DNA of 9,744 nucleotides, taken from positions 1-9,744 of the forward strand of contig JAGGAG010000142.1 in NCBI GenBank assembly GCA_017889745.1, written 5' to 3'. This document shows, one piece after another, positions 1 through 6,772 of this stretch. The translations under genes and the position numbers were made by a program. Below the pieces are notes generated by a model, which was not told the origin of the DNA, searched no databases, and saw only the letters and a list, made by a program, of their open reading frames with translations. The stretch comes from Gemmatimonadota bacterium (GTDB lineage Bacteria; Gemmatimonadota; Gemmatimonadetes; Gemmatimonadales; GWC2-71-9). Within the stretch, counting starts at the first letter, position 1; each line of letters begins with the position of its first letter.

Positions 1-77
1 GCCTGCTTGGCGAGGCGCCCGGTCTCAAGGGTCAGCGCGCGCCCTGCAAATTCCGTTTCGATCCGTTGAACTGTCAC
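1..77 (-). CDS. pnp: Polyribonucleotide nucleotidyltransferase (PNPase), N-terminal 25 codons only
   Basis: This is the 5' end of a gene that runs off the left edge. PNPase is a 3'-to-5' phosphorolytic exoribonuclease of mRNA decay. Reading the minus strand from a GTG at 75-77 gives VTVQRIETEFAGRALTLETG followed by RLAKQA. The pattern of a short beta strand and then FAGR-LTLETGRLAKQA is the usual opening of bacterial PNPase. An AGAAGG ribosome-binding sequence (minus strand of 86-91) ends 8 bases before the GTG, which supports this start. Its position right after rpsO is the classical rpsO-pnp order and adds weight. The catalytic RNase PH domains and the KH/S1 domains lie outside the window, so only the identity of the N-terminus can be judged. 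Confidence 0.88.
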   Translation of the reverse strand, partial: MTVQRIETEFAGRALTLETGRLAKQ

Positions 78-147
78 TCTCTCTGCCTTCTCTCGTCTTT
101 GGTTGGTTTCTTGTCTACGCAATGTGCCATCGGGTTTCTAAAGCGAA

Positions 148-179
148 CGGGCGTCCCGAGCTGCTGCACGGGACGCCCG
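148..179 (-). terminator. Strong hairpin between rpsO and pnp (partial terminator or RNA-processing site)
   Basis: Bases 148-157 (CGGGCGTCCC) pair perfectly with 170-179 (GGGACGCCCG). One further G-C pair (158/169) and a small inner helix lie within the 12-base loop. On the minus strand the stem is followed by TTCGCTTT, a weak and interrupted T tract. In enterobacteria a leaky terminator and RNase III sites separate rpsO from pnp. This hairpin sits in the equivalent place, but its function here is inference. Confidence 0.6.
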
Positions 180-195
180 CCGGTCGATCATCATC

Positions 196-456
196 CTAGT
201 GACGGAGCCCCAGCTCCTCGATCAGCGACCGGTAGTTCACCACATCGGTGCGCTTGAGGTAGGTGAGGAGGCGCCGGCGGTTGCCCACCATCTTGAGCAA
301 CCCGCGCCGACCGTGATGGTCTTTGGCGTGGGTCTTGAAGTGCTCGGTGAGCGAGTTGATCCGCTCGGTGAGGAGGGCGACCTGTACCTTGGTGGAACCG
401 GTGTCGGTCTCGTGGGCGCGATGCTTGGTGACCACCGTCTGCTTGTCGAACGTCAT
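196..456 (-). CDS. rpsO: 30S ribosomal protein S15
   Basis: S15 is a primary 16S rRNA-binding protein that contacts the central-domain three-way junction (helices 20-22) and bridges to the large subunit. The 86-residue product shows the family pattern. HETDTGSTKVQVALLTERIN is at residues 15-34, DHHGRRGLL at 46-54 carries the rRNA-binding basic loop, and the end is YLKRTDVVNYRSLIEELGLR. Family members are usually 88-89 residues. I chose the ATG at 454-456 because an AAGGA (468-472) lies 11 bases upstream. A GTG seven codons earlier (475-477) has no ribosome-binding site and would make the N-terminus too long. The gene stands 108 bases after rseP and about 120 bases before pnp, so it may be transcribed both by readthrough and on its own. 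S15 often represses its own translation; see the leader hairpin entry. Confidence 0.95.
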   Translation of the reverse strand: MTFDKQTVVTKHRAHETDTGSTKVQVALLTERINSLTEHFKTHAKDHHGRRGLLKMVGNRRRLLTYLKRTDVVNYRSLIEELGLRH

Positions 457-473
457 TGCCTGCTTTTTCCTTG

Positions 474-487
474 GCACCCCATGGTGC
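474..487 (-). promoter_or_regulatory. rpsO: Small hairpin just upstream of the rpsO ribosome-binding site
   Basis: GCACC (474-478) pairs with GGTGC (483-487) around a four-base loop. It ends one base before the AAGGA that serves rpsO. Short leader helices next to the ribosome-binding site are a known site of S15 autoregulation in several bacteria. The structure is visible, but the regulatory role is inferred. The stem is only 5 base pairs, so it could be chance. Confidence 0.3.
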
Positions 488-530
488 GCAAACGCTTGAG
501 TGTGTGAACTTTAGCAGCTTGGCAATCTAT

Positions 531-561
531 CCCCCGAGGGTCCGTGCCGCAACCCCGGGGG
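531..561 (-). other. GC-rich hairpin after rseP, no T tract
   Basis: Bases 531-536 (CCCCCG) pair with 556-561 (CGGGGG), and 538-541 (GGGT) pair with 552-555 (ACCC), with A537 bulged. That is ten pairs around a ten-base loop. The hairpin begins 4 bases after the rseP stop codon on the minus strand. It is followed by ATAGATTGCC and not a run of T, so it is a poor intrinsic terminator. It may instead protect the 3' end of the upstream message or cause pausing. No convincing promoter was found between it and rpsO. Confidence 0.4.
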
Positions 562-564
562 GCG

Positions 565-1935
565 TCAGCCGGCGATCTGCCGGACGAGCCGGGTCAGGTC
601 GTTCCAGAGGGCGAACACCATCAGGGCAGCCACGATCGCCAGGCCCGCCAGGGTCAGCCGTTCCCGGAGCTTGAGCGGCAAGGGCTTCCGTCGCACCGCC
701 TCCCCCACCAGGAACACGAACTGCCCCCCATCCAGGACCGGGATGGGCAGCAGGTTGAGCACCGCCAGGTTCATCGAGATGATCGCCATGAAGGTCAGGA
801 ACGGCTCGACACCCATCCGGGCACTCTGGCCGGCCATCTGGCCGATGGCGATGGGCCCGCCCAGCGAACTGCGCGCGACGTTGCCGCTCACCAGACCTCT
901 GAGCATGCGCACCACGACGGTCGAGGCGTTGACCGTCTCCCTCACGCCCGCGCCCAGCGCTCCCGGCACCGTGTAGGGCTCGCGCCTGAAGCCGGTGTTG
1001 ACCTCCACGCCGATCTTCCCCACCACCCTGGGACCGCTCGTGTCGCTGACGGTGGTGGACTCCGGAACCACCGTAACCTCCGTCCGGCCCGTGGCGCGGC
1101 CGAGCCCCACGCGGAGCTCGCGTCCGGGCGACCGCTCGATCAGCGCCAGCAGGTCGGCCCATTGCGCGATCGGCTGCCCGTCCACCGACACGACCGTGTC
1201 CCCCTTCAGCATCCCGGCCTTCTCGGCCACGCGCCCGGGAACGATCCGGCCCGCCACGGCCGGCGTGAACGGCCCGAGCGTCATGGCGAGTGCCATGCGG
1301 CGCTCCACGGCGTCGGCTGGCACGTCGGCGGTCACGGTGCGGCCGTCGGCGAGCGTCAGCGCCACCGCGCGTCCCGAGGTGTGCTGCAATTCGTCGAACA
1401 CGCTGTTCCACGAGTCGACCGGACGCCCGTTGACCGCGGTGATCCGGTCGCCGAGCCGCAGTGTGCGGAAGGCCTCCGCCCCCGCCGGAAGCGCGGCCGA
1501 ATCGACGGCACCGACGATGGTGACGGGATTTACGGCCTTGCCGTTCTTGAGCGCCAGACCGCTGAAGATGACCCAGGCGAACAGCGTGTTCATGGTGACC
1601 CCGGCGAGGATCACGATCATCCGCTTCCACACCGGCTTTGCCTCGAACATGCGGTCGGGCGGTACCTCGGCTTCGGGCGTGCCACCCTCGAGGGCCGCGC
1701 TCGAGGCCTCCTCCTCCTCGCTCGCCATCTTCACGTAGCCGCCAAGGGGGAGCCACGAGAGCGAGTACTCCGTCTCTCCGCGCTTGAACGTGAGGCCGGG
1801 AATCGGCGTCCCGATCCCGATCGAGAAGCGGTGCACCCAGATGCCGGCCCACTTGGCGGCGGCAAAGTGGCCGAACTCGTGGACGAAGATGAGCACGCCG
1901 AGTGTGACGGCGAAGGCTATCAGGGTGATCAGCAT
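565..1935 (-). CDS. rseP: RIP metalloprotease RseP (site-2 intramembrane protease, M50B)
   Basis: This is an inner-membrane zinc protease of the site-2 family, which in other bacteria cleaves anti-sigma factors within the membrane to switch on envelope stress responses. In the 456 residues, a first membrane helix carries the zinc site HEFGH at 19-23. GGYVKM follows at 65-70. A second helix begins near AGVTMNTLFAWVIFSG (111-126). Two PDZ domains occupy about 139-215 and 222-295; the second has GRVAEKAGMLKGD. The last helices contain NLLPIPVLDGG at 394-404, whose Asp402 is the third zinc ligand of the family. All catalytic residues are present and the length is normal. The start ATG (1933-1935) has a TAGGA five bases upstream and overlaps the dxr stop by 7 bases. 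Placement after dxr is common. The target anti-sigma factor is not in the window. Confidence 0.95.
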   Translation of the reverse strand: MLITLIAFAVTLGVLIFVHEFGHFAAAKWAGIWVHRFSIGIGTPIPGLTFKRGETEYSLSWLPLGGYVKMASEEEEASSAALEGGTPEAEVPPDRMFEAKPVWKRMIVILAGVTMNTLFAWVIFSGLALKNGKAVNPVTIVGAVDSAALPAGAEAFRTLRLGDRITAVNGRPVDSWNSVFDELQHTSGRAVALTLADGRTVTADVPADAVERRMALAMTLGPFTPAVAGRIVPGRVAEKAGMLKGDTVVSVDGQPIAQWADLLALIERSPGRELRVGLGRATGRTEVTVVPESTTVSDTSGPRVVGKIGVEVNTGFRREPYTVPGALGAGVRETVNASTVVVRMLRGLVSGNVARSSLGGPIAIGQMAGQSARMGVEPFLTFMAIISMNLAVLNLLPIPVLDGGQFVFLVGEAVRRKPLPLKLRERLTLAGLAIVAALMVFALWNDLTRLVRQIAG

Positions 1936-3077
1936 GGCTGTCCTACCAGTGAGCGGGCCTGCTCTCGGGCCCGGCGATCGGCGGCGCGGACGGTCTCGAC
2001 ATCGCGAACCGGCTCGGACACGTGCCGGTCCAGTACCGACGCGATGACATCGCTGATCCGCCCGAACGGCAGCGCGCCAGCCAGGAATGCGGCGACCGCT
2101 TCCTCGTTGGCGGCATTGAAGACCGCGGGAGACGTTCCGCCCGCACGTCCCGCGGCCACCCCGAGGGGAAACGCGCGGAAGATGTCGGTCCGGACCGGTT
2201 CGAAGGTGAGCTGACCCGCTGCGACCGGGTCGAAGCGGCGCGTCCCGGAATCGGGCAGGCGGTCCGGGTGGGTGAGCGCATAGAGGATCGGCAGTTCCAT
2301 CGTCGGGAAGCCCACTTGCGCCATGACGTTGCCGTCACAGAACTCCGCGAACGCATGCACGATGCTCTGGGGATGAACCACGACATCGACCTGGTCGTAC
2401 GACAAACCGAACAGGAAGTGCGCCTCGATGACCTCGAGCGCCTTGTTGGCGAGCGTCGCACTGTCCACCGTGATCTTGCTGCCCATGCGCCAGGTGGGGT
2501 GGTTGAGCGCCTGCTCCACCGTCGCCCGCGCTACCTGCGCAGCATCCCAGCCACGGAAGGGGCCGCCCGACGCCGTGAGGATCAGGCGCGCCAGCCGGCC
2601 GTTGTGCCCGGTGACGCACTGCAGCACCGCACTGTGCTCCGAGTCGACCGGCACTACCTCGCCCCCGCCCTGCCGGGCGGCCTCGGCCACGAGATCGCCG
2701 GCCATGACCAGTGATTCCTTGTTGGCCAGCGCCACCCGCTTGCCGGCGCGCAGCGCGGCCAGCGTCGCGTCCAGCCCCGCGGCGCCCACGAGCGCATTGA
2801 GCACGATGTCCACTTCGGGATGCAGTGCCGCCTCGAGCAGCACCTCGACGCCCGACCCGAGGCCGTCACCGCCCGCACCCTCCACGATGCCGGCGAAGGC
2901 CGGGCGCCAGGTAGCCACCTGCGCCAGCAGCCGCTCCCGCTGGCGGCCAGCCGTCAGGGCCACGACGCGGAAGTGATCGCGCTGGCGATCGAGCACGCGG
3001 AGTGCGCTCTCACCGATCGAGCCGGTGGAGCCCAGCACGGCGACGCCGCGTGTCCGCCCGTTCTTCCCGTAGCCCAT
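1929..3077 (-). CDS. dxr: 1-deoxy-D-xylulose 5-phosphate reductoisomerase
   Basis: Dxr catalyses the NADPH-dependent rearrangement and reduction of DXP to 2-C-methyl-D-erythritol 4-phosphate, the committed step of the MEP isoprenoid pathway. It acts in the cytosol. The 382-residue product has the nucleotide-binding loop GSTGSIG at 16-22, LANKESLV at 117-124, and the metal-binding PVDSEHSA at 143-150 with Asp145 and Glu147. It also has SGGPF at 170-174, the substrate loop NHPTWRMGSKITVDSATL at 192-209, and NKALEVIEA at 211-219, whose Glu215 matches the third metal ligand. Length and motif order are normal, so the enzyme looks functional. Its ATG overlaps the TGA of cdsA as TGATG, with no clear ribosome-binding site, which suggests translational coupling to the upstream gene. 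Because cdsA is frameshifted here, that coupling matters for dxr expression. Confidence 0.97.
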   Translation of the reverse strand: MGYGKNGRTRGVAVLGSTGSIGESALRVLDRQRDHFRVVALTAGRQRERLLAQVATWRPAFAGIVEGAGGDGLGSGVEVLLEAALHPEVDIVLNALVGAAGLDATLAALRAGKRVALANKESLVMAGDLVAEAARQGGGEVVPVDSEHSAVLQCVTGHNGRLARLILTASGGPFRGWDAAQVARATVEQALNHPTWRMGSKITVDSATLANKALEVIEAHFLFGLSYDQVDVVVHPQSIVHAFAEFCDGNVMAQVGFPTMELPILYALTHPDRLPDSGTRRFDPVAAGQLTFEPVRTDIFRAFPLGVAAGRAGGTSPAVFNAANEEAVAAFLAGALPFGRISDVIASVLDRHVSEPVRDVETVRAADRRAREQARSLVGQPC

Positions 3078-3807
3078 CAGGGAATGCCGAACAGGGAGTA
3101 GCAGAAGGCCGCGATCGGCAGGGCGAAGTACAGCGAGTCGAACCGGTCGAGCACGCCGCCATGCCCCGGGATCAGGTGGCTCGAATCCTTGACGCCCACC
3201 TCCCGCTTGAACAGCGACTCGGCCAGGTCACCCAGCTGGCCCAGCACCGAAATCAACGCGGCGATGACCAGGAGCGCCGCCACATTCGTGTTGATGCCGA
3301 CGCGGGGAAAGACCAGGTACGCGAAGATTGGCGCGACCAGCAGCCCGCCCAGAACGCCCACCGTCGAGCCCGAGCGGGTCTTGCCGGGGCTGATCGTGGG
3401 CGCCAGCTTGGCCCCGCCGATCGCGCGCCCGCCCGACATCGCCGCACTGTCGCAAACCCAGATCACCACCATGGGGAAGAACACCAGCCAGGTGCCGGCC
3501 CACGACTGGCCGCCGAACACCCCGTGCCGGATGCCGATGAGGAACGCCGGCAGCACACGCCCGCCAGGGGCCCGCGGGGGCTCGCCAGGAGTGCGAGCGG
3601 CCCGAGTGCCGTCGCCGTCGCGATGCCCAGCCGGCGCGCGGCGTCGATCCCCTGGCGCAGGGCCAGGTCGTAGAACTCCCGCGTGCCGAGCGCGCTCACC
3701 ACCGATACGGTGACGGCAAGTGGCCATCCCCCGAACCAGACGATGCCAAGGGCGAGTGGAATGGCGACGGCGGCGAACGCCACCCGTCGCGCCATGTTGG
3801 AATCCAT
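3077..3807 (-). pseudogene. cdsA: Phosphatidate cytidylyltransferase (CDP-diacylglycerol synthase), frameshifted and internally deleted
   Basis: CdsA makes CDP-diacylglycerol from phosphatidic acid and CTP, and feeds all phospholipid head-group pathways from the inner membrane. The N-terminal part (ATG 3805-3807, MDSNMARRVAFAAVAIPLAL, then GTREFYDLA) is in one frame to about 3580. The C-terminal part (VLPAFLIGIRHG, WVCDSAAMSGGRAIG, SPGKTRSGSTVG) is in another frame from about 3560 to the TGA at 3077. The C-terminus holds the family signature SLFKREVGVKDSSHLIPGHG followed by GVLDRFD. Start to stop is 731 bases, not a multiple of three and only about 243 codons against a usual 260-285. The two or so membrane helices expected between the halves are absent. 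A single deletion of 3n+1 bases explains both defects. Since cdsA is normally essential, an assembly or sequencing error is at least as likely as a true pseudogene. Start and stop are fused to uppS and dxr as TGATG. Confidence 0.88.
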
Positions 3808-4550
3808 CAGACCGGAACGCGGCCGAAGCGGCGATCGCGCCGTTGGAAGTCGAGGATCGCTTCGAAGAAGTGCTGGCGGGTGAAGTCGGGCCAGAGGACG
3901 GGCGACACGTGGAACTCGGCGTACGCGAGCTGCCACAGCAGGAAGTTCGAGAGGCGCTGCTCGCCCGACGTGCGGATCAGGAGGTCGGGATCCGGCCATT
4001 CGGCGGTGTACAGGCGGCGGGCGAGCGCCTCCTCGTCCACCTGGTCGGCCGACATCCGGCCGGCGGCCACATCCTCGGCGAGGAGGCGCGCGGCCCGGGT
4101 GATCTCGGCCCGCGATCCGTACGACACGCAGATGTTGAGCGCCAGGGCGTCGCCGCCGGCCGTGGTGGCCACGATCCGGTCCACTGCCTCGCGCGCGGAC
4201 GGCACCAGCCGGTCCAGCTCACCGAGGAAGCGGACCGCGACACGCCGCTCCCGCAGGTCGGACATCTCCCGCTCGATGTACTCCTCGAGCAGGCTCATGA
4301 GCGCCGCGATCTCGTCGGCCGGGCGCTGCCAGTTCTCCTGGCTGAACGCGAACAGGGTCAGCACCGCGACCCCCGTGGCGAGGCACGCCTCGACTGCCTC
4401 GCGCACCGCCGCCATACCCGCCGCATGACCAAGGGGACGGGGCAGCGAGCGCCCCTGGGCCCATCGCCCATTGCCGTCCATGATGACGGCGACGTGCGTC
4501 GGGATCGCTCCGCTCAGGCGAATGCGCTGCAGGAGCGCGTCATCGCTCAC
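3807..4550 (-). CDS. uppS: Isoprenyl transferase (di-trans,poly-cis-undecaprenyl-diphosphate synthase)
   Basis: UppS adds successive cis isoprene units from isopentenyl diphosphate to farnesyl diphosphate. The product is the C55 carrier used for peptidoglycan and other wall polymers. It is a soluble, membrane-associated homodimer. The 247-residue product carries the catalytic loop HVAVIMDGNGRWA at 19-31 with Asp25, then GHAAGM and LTLFAFSQENW. Near the C-terminus it has the diphosphate-binding RTSGEQRLSNFLLWQ and the ending YAEFHVSPVLWPDF. All are diagnostic of cis-prenyltransferases, and the length is normal. The start is a GTG (4548-4550) one base after the frr stop, with GGAAG six bases upstream. 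It overlaps cdsA by one base. Together with dxr two genes later it groups isoprenoid supply and use in one operon. Confidence 0.97.
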   Translation of the reverse strand: MSDDALLQRIRLSGAIPTHVAVIMDGNGRWAQGRSLPRPLGHAAGMAAVREAVEACLATGVAVLTLFAFSQENWQRPADEIAALMSLLEEYIEREMSDLRERRVAVRFLGELDRLVPSAREAVDRIVATTAGGDALALNICVSYGSRAEITRAARLLAEDVAAGRMSADQVDEEALARRLYTAEWPDPDLLIRTSGEQRLSNFLLWQLAYAEFHVSPVLWPDFTRQHFFEAILDFQRRDRRFGRVPV

Positions 4551-4551
4551 G

Positions 4552-5106
4552 TCACACTTCCATGATCTCCGCTTCCTTCGACTTGATGAGCTCGTCGATC
4601 TGGCGGATGTGCTCGTCGGTGAGCTTCTGGACTTCCTTCTCGGCGCGGGCCTTGTCGTCCTCCGAGATGTGCTCGAGCTTCTTGATCCTCGTCAGCGTGT
4701 CCGTGCGGCCGTGCCGCACTGCCACGCGCCCTTCCTCGGCCAGCTTGTGAACGACCTTGACCAGGTCCCGGCGGCGCTCTTCGGAGAGCGGCGGCAGCGG
4801 GATGCGGATCAGGTTGCCCTGCGTTGAGGGATTGAGGCCGAGGTCGCCCTCGCGGATGGCCTTGTCGATCGCCTGGGTCAGGCCCTTGTCGAACGGCTGC
4901 ACCGTGAGCAGCCTCGGCTCGGGTGCCGCGACCATCGCCACCTGATTGAGCGGGACGGACGATCCGTAGGCCTCGACGCGCACGAGGTCCAGCAGGCTCG
5001 TGCTCGCCTTGCCGCTGCGGATGGTGCTCAGTTCACGGCGCGTGGCGTCGACCGCCTTCTGCATCAGTTCACGCCCGTGCTTCGCGATCTCGGGAATGGT
5101 CTTCAT
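4552..5106 (-). CDS. frr: Ribosome recycling factor
   Basis: RRF, together with EF-G, splits the post-termination ribosome so its subunits can be reused. The product is 184 residues, the usual size. Its N-terminal helix leads to ELSTIRSGKASTSLLD at 25-40 and VEAYGSSVPLNQVA at 44-57. After the small beta domain come LNPSTQGNLIRIPLPPLSEE and the hinge and helix RVAVRHGRTD. The C-terminal helix ends KSKEAEIMEV. The reading frame stays open for 33 more codons upstream, but the ATG at 5104-5106 gives the family-typical N-terminus and overlaps the pyrH stop as ATGA (5103-5106). The order pyrH-frr is very common in bacteria. Confidence 0.97.
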   Translation of the reverse strand: MKTIPEIAKHGRELMQKAVDATRRELSTIRSGKASTSLLDLVRVEAYGSSVPLNQVAMVAAPEPRLLTVQPFDKGLTQAIDKAIREGDLGLNPSTQGNLIRIPLPPLSEERRRDLVKVVHKLAEEGRVAVRHGRTDTLTRIKKLEHISEDDKARAEKEVQKLTDEHIRQIDELIKSKEAEIMEV

Positions 5107-5813
5107 TGGACGATGGTCCCCTCGGCGTCTCCGCGGATCACGCGGGCCAGGGCGCCGGGCCGGTTGATGTTGAAGACGATGATGGGCAGGTGGTTGGCCT
5201 TGCACAAGCCGAACGCGTTCGCGTCCATGACCGCGTAATTCTTGACGATGGCTTCCTGGAACGACAGGTGCGGGATGAACTCGGCCTTGGCATCCTTCTT
5301 CGGGTCGGCGGTGTAGACCCCGTCGACACTGGTGCCCTTGAGCACCACTTCGGCTTCCATCTCGAGGGCACGCAGCACGCCGGCGGTATCGGTGGAGAAG
5401 AACGGGTTGCCGGTGCCCGCGGCGAAGATGACGATGCGGCCCTTCTCCAGGTGCCGCATGGCGCGGCGGCGGATGTACGGCTCCGCCACCGACTCCATGC
5501 GGATCGCGGTCATTACCCGGGTCTGCATCCCGAACTGCTCGAGCACACCCTGGAGGGCCAGCGCGTTGATGACCGTGCCGAGCATGCCCATGTAGTCGGC
5601 CGACACGCGGTCAAGCCCTTCGCGACTCGCGGAGGCGCCCCGGATGATGTTACCGCCGCCGATGACCAGCGACAGCCGCGCCCCGAGCGCGTGCACCGAC
5701 CGGATCTCCTCGGCCAGGCTTTCCAGCACCTGCGAGTCGAGGCCGAAGCCCCGCTCGCCGGCGAGGGCCTCGCCGGAGAGCTTGAGGAGTGCACTGGAAT
5801 ACTTCAGCGCCAT
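5103..5813 (-). CDS. pyrH: Uridylate kinase (UMP kinase)
   Basis: PyrH phosphorylates UMP to UDP with ATP, an essential step of pyrimidine nucleotide synthesis. The bacterial enzyme is a hexamer of the amino-acid-kinase fold and is unrelated to eukaryotic UMP/CMP kinase. The 236-residue product opens with ALLKLSGEAL at 8-17 and has the glycine loop VIGGGNIIRG at 50-59. It then has the UMP-binding FAAGTGNPFFSTDTA and the nucleotide-binding KGTSVDGVYTADPKKD near the C-terminal third. The end, VFNINRPGALARVIRGDAEG, is typical. The ATG (5811-5813) shares one base with the tsf stop as TGATG, and the stop overlaps frr as ATGA, so the gene is coupled on both sides. Length and motifs are normal. Confidence 0.97.
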   Translation of the reverse strand: MALKYSSALLKLSGEALAGERGFGLDSQVLESLAEEIRSVHALGARLSLVIGGGNIIRGASASREGLDRVSADYMGMLGTVINALALQGVLEQFGMQTRVMTAIRMESVAEPYIRRRAMRHLEKGRIVIFAAGTGNPFFSTDTAGVLRALEMEAEVVLKGTSVDGVYTADPKKDAKAEFIPHLSFQEAIVKNYAVMDANAFGLCKANHLPIIVFNINRPGALARVIRGDAEGTIVQ

Positions 5814-6679
5814 CAGGCTTCGCCGACCTTGAACCGCGCGAACCGCACGACCCGCGCGCCCGGCACGGCGGCGACGAGCTGGCCGACGACCCTGGAGTCG
5901 TCCTTGATGAAGAGCTGCTCGAGCAGGGCCCGCTCGCTCGCGAACTTCTTGAGCTTGCCCTCCACGATCTTGGCCCGGATGTTCTCGGGCTTCCCTTCCG
6001 CCGCCACCTGCTCTTCGGCGATACGGCGCTCGCGCGCGATCAGCTCGGCATCGATGTCGGCGGCTGCCACCGCGAGCGGATCGGCCGACGCGACGTGGAG
6101 CGCCAGGTCCTTCGCGAGGGCCAGGGCCGCCTCGCCGGTGACGCCCTCGATTTCGACCAGCGTACCGACCTGCTCATTGTGGTGCAGGTAGTGGCCGACC
6201 ACGCCGTTGGCCGGCGCGAACCGCGCGATGCGGCGGAGCTGCACCGCCTCGCCCGTCTTGGCGCTGGTGGCCTTCACCACCTCGTCCACCGTCGATCCGG
6301 CATAGGGCGTCCTGAGGAACGCGCCCTCGGCGCCCACCTCGGTGACGCCAGTCGGCGCCGACTTGGCGACGAAGGTCGTCAGACCGTCGAGCACCGCGTG
6401 GTACTCCTCGGTGCGAGCCACGAAGTCCGTCTCGCAGTCGAGCTCGACCATGCCGGCCGCGGTGCCGCCGCCCAGCAGCTCGATGCCGATCAGGCCCTGG
6501 GACGCGCTCCGGCCGGCACGCTTCTCCGCCTTCGCGATGCCCTTGGCGCGCAACAGCTCGCCCGCCTTGGCCATGTCTCCACCGGCCTCCTCGAGGGCCT
6601 TCTTGCAGTCGCCGATGCCGGCCCCGGTACGCGCACGGAGCTCGCTGATGTCCTTCGTTGAGATCGTCATTCCCGTCAT
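5813..6679 (-). CDS. tsf: Translation elongation factor Ts
   Basis: EF-Ts is the guanine nucleotide exchange factor that recharges EF-Tu after each aminoacyl-tRNA delivery. The 288-residue product starts with a UBA-like domain (ISELRARTGAGIGDCKKALE at 11-30, then ELLRAKGIAKAEKRAGR). The EF-Tu-contacting signature CETDFVART follows at 82-90. The core dimerisation segments and the C-terminal KPENIRAKIVEGKLKKF come after that. I placed the start at the ATG 6677-6679, preceded by AGGGA nine bases upstream. A second ATG three codons later (6668-6670) gives a slightly closer match to usual family length but sits too close to its GGGA. Either is possible, and the difference is trivial. It follows rpsB after 93 bases that contain a hairpin. 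Confidence 0.96.
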   Translation of the reverse strand: MTGMTISTKDISELRARTGAGIGDCKKALEEAGGDMAKAGELLRAKGIAKAEKRAGRSASQGLIGIELLGGGTAAGMVELDCETDFVARTEEYHAVLDGLTTFVAKSAPTGVTEVGAEGAFLRTPYAGSTVDEVVKATSAKTGEAVQLRRIARFAPANGVVGHYLHHNEQVGTLVEIEGVTGEAALALAKDLALHVASADPLAVAAADIDAELIARERRIAEEQVAAEGKPENIRAKIVEGKLKKFASERALLEQLFIKDDSRVVGQLVAAVPGARVVRFARFKVGEA

Positions 6680-6707
6680 TTTTCCAGTTCCCTGTTGTGT
6701 ATGCGAA

Positions 6708-6747
6708 AGCCGCCGTTCCGCGCCCGCACGGGCCCGAAGCGGCGGCT
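6708..6747 (-). terminator. Hairpin in the rpsB-tsf gap (attenuator or leaky terminator)
   Basis: AGCCGCCG (6708-6715) pairs perfectly with CGGCGGCT (6740-6747). Inside, TTC/GAA (6716-6718 with 6736-6738) and GCCC/GGGC (6722-6725 with 6730-6733) extend the structure. On the minus strand it is followed by TTCGCATAC, so the T tract is short and weak. A hairpin between rpsB and tsf that lowers tsf transcription is known in enterobacteria. That it does so here is inference. Confidence 0.45.
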
Positions 6748-6772
6748 CAGGTCTCCGAGCTACCGGCCTCGC

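Noticed and set aside
457..477. Upstream GTG start for rpsO (seven extra codons)
   Set aside because: It has no ribosome-binding site, lies within a hairpin, and the extension would contain the real AAGGA of the ATG start.
524..552. Possible rpsO promoter (TTGCGG, 17 bases, TAGATT on the minus strand)
   Set aside because: Only three of six and four of six consensus matches, and the -35 lies inside a strong hairpin. Too weak to call.
527..1852. Minus-strand open frame of about 441 codons overlapping rseP
   Set aside because: It is an alternative frame of the rseP coding sequence with Arg/Gly-rich translation; rseP itself has every catalytic motif.
544..2214. Long plus-strand open frame (about 556 codons) opposite rseP and dxr
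   Set aside because: Its translation is low-complexity, rich in Arg, Gly, His, Pro and Asp, with no recognisable motif. It lies antisense to two confidently identified genes and is a by-product of high GC.
3540..3600. Programmed frameshift in cdsA
   Set aside because: I see no canonical slippery heptamer or paused-ribosome signal. The missing conserved helices need a deletion, which frameshifting alone cannot explain.
5107..5205. Longer frr product using an upstream start
   Set aside because: The extra 33 residues are Arg/Pro/His-rich shadow of pyrH, and the ATG at 5106 gives the family length.
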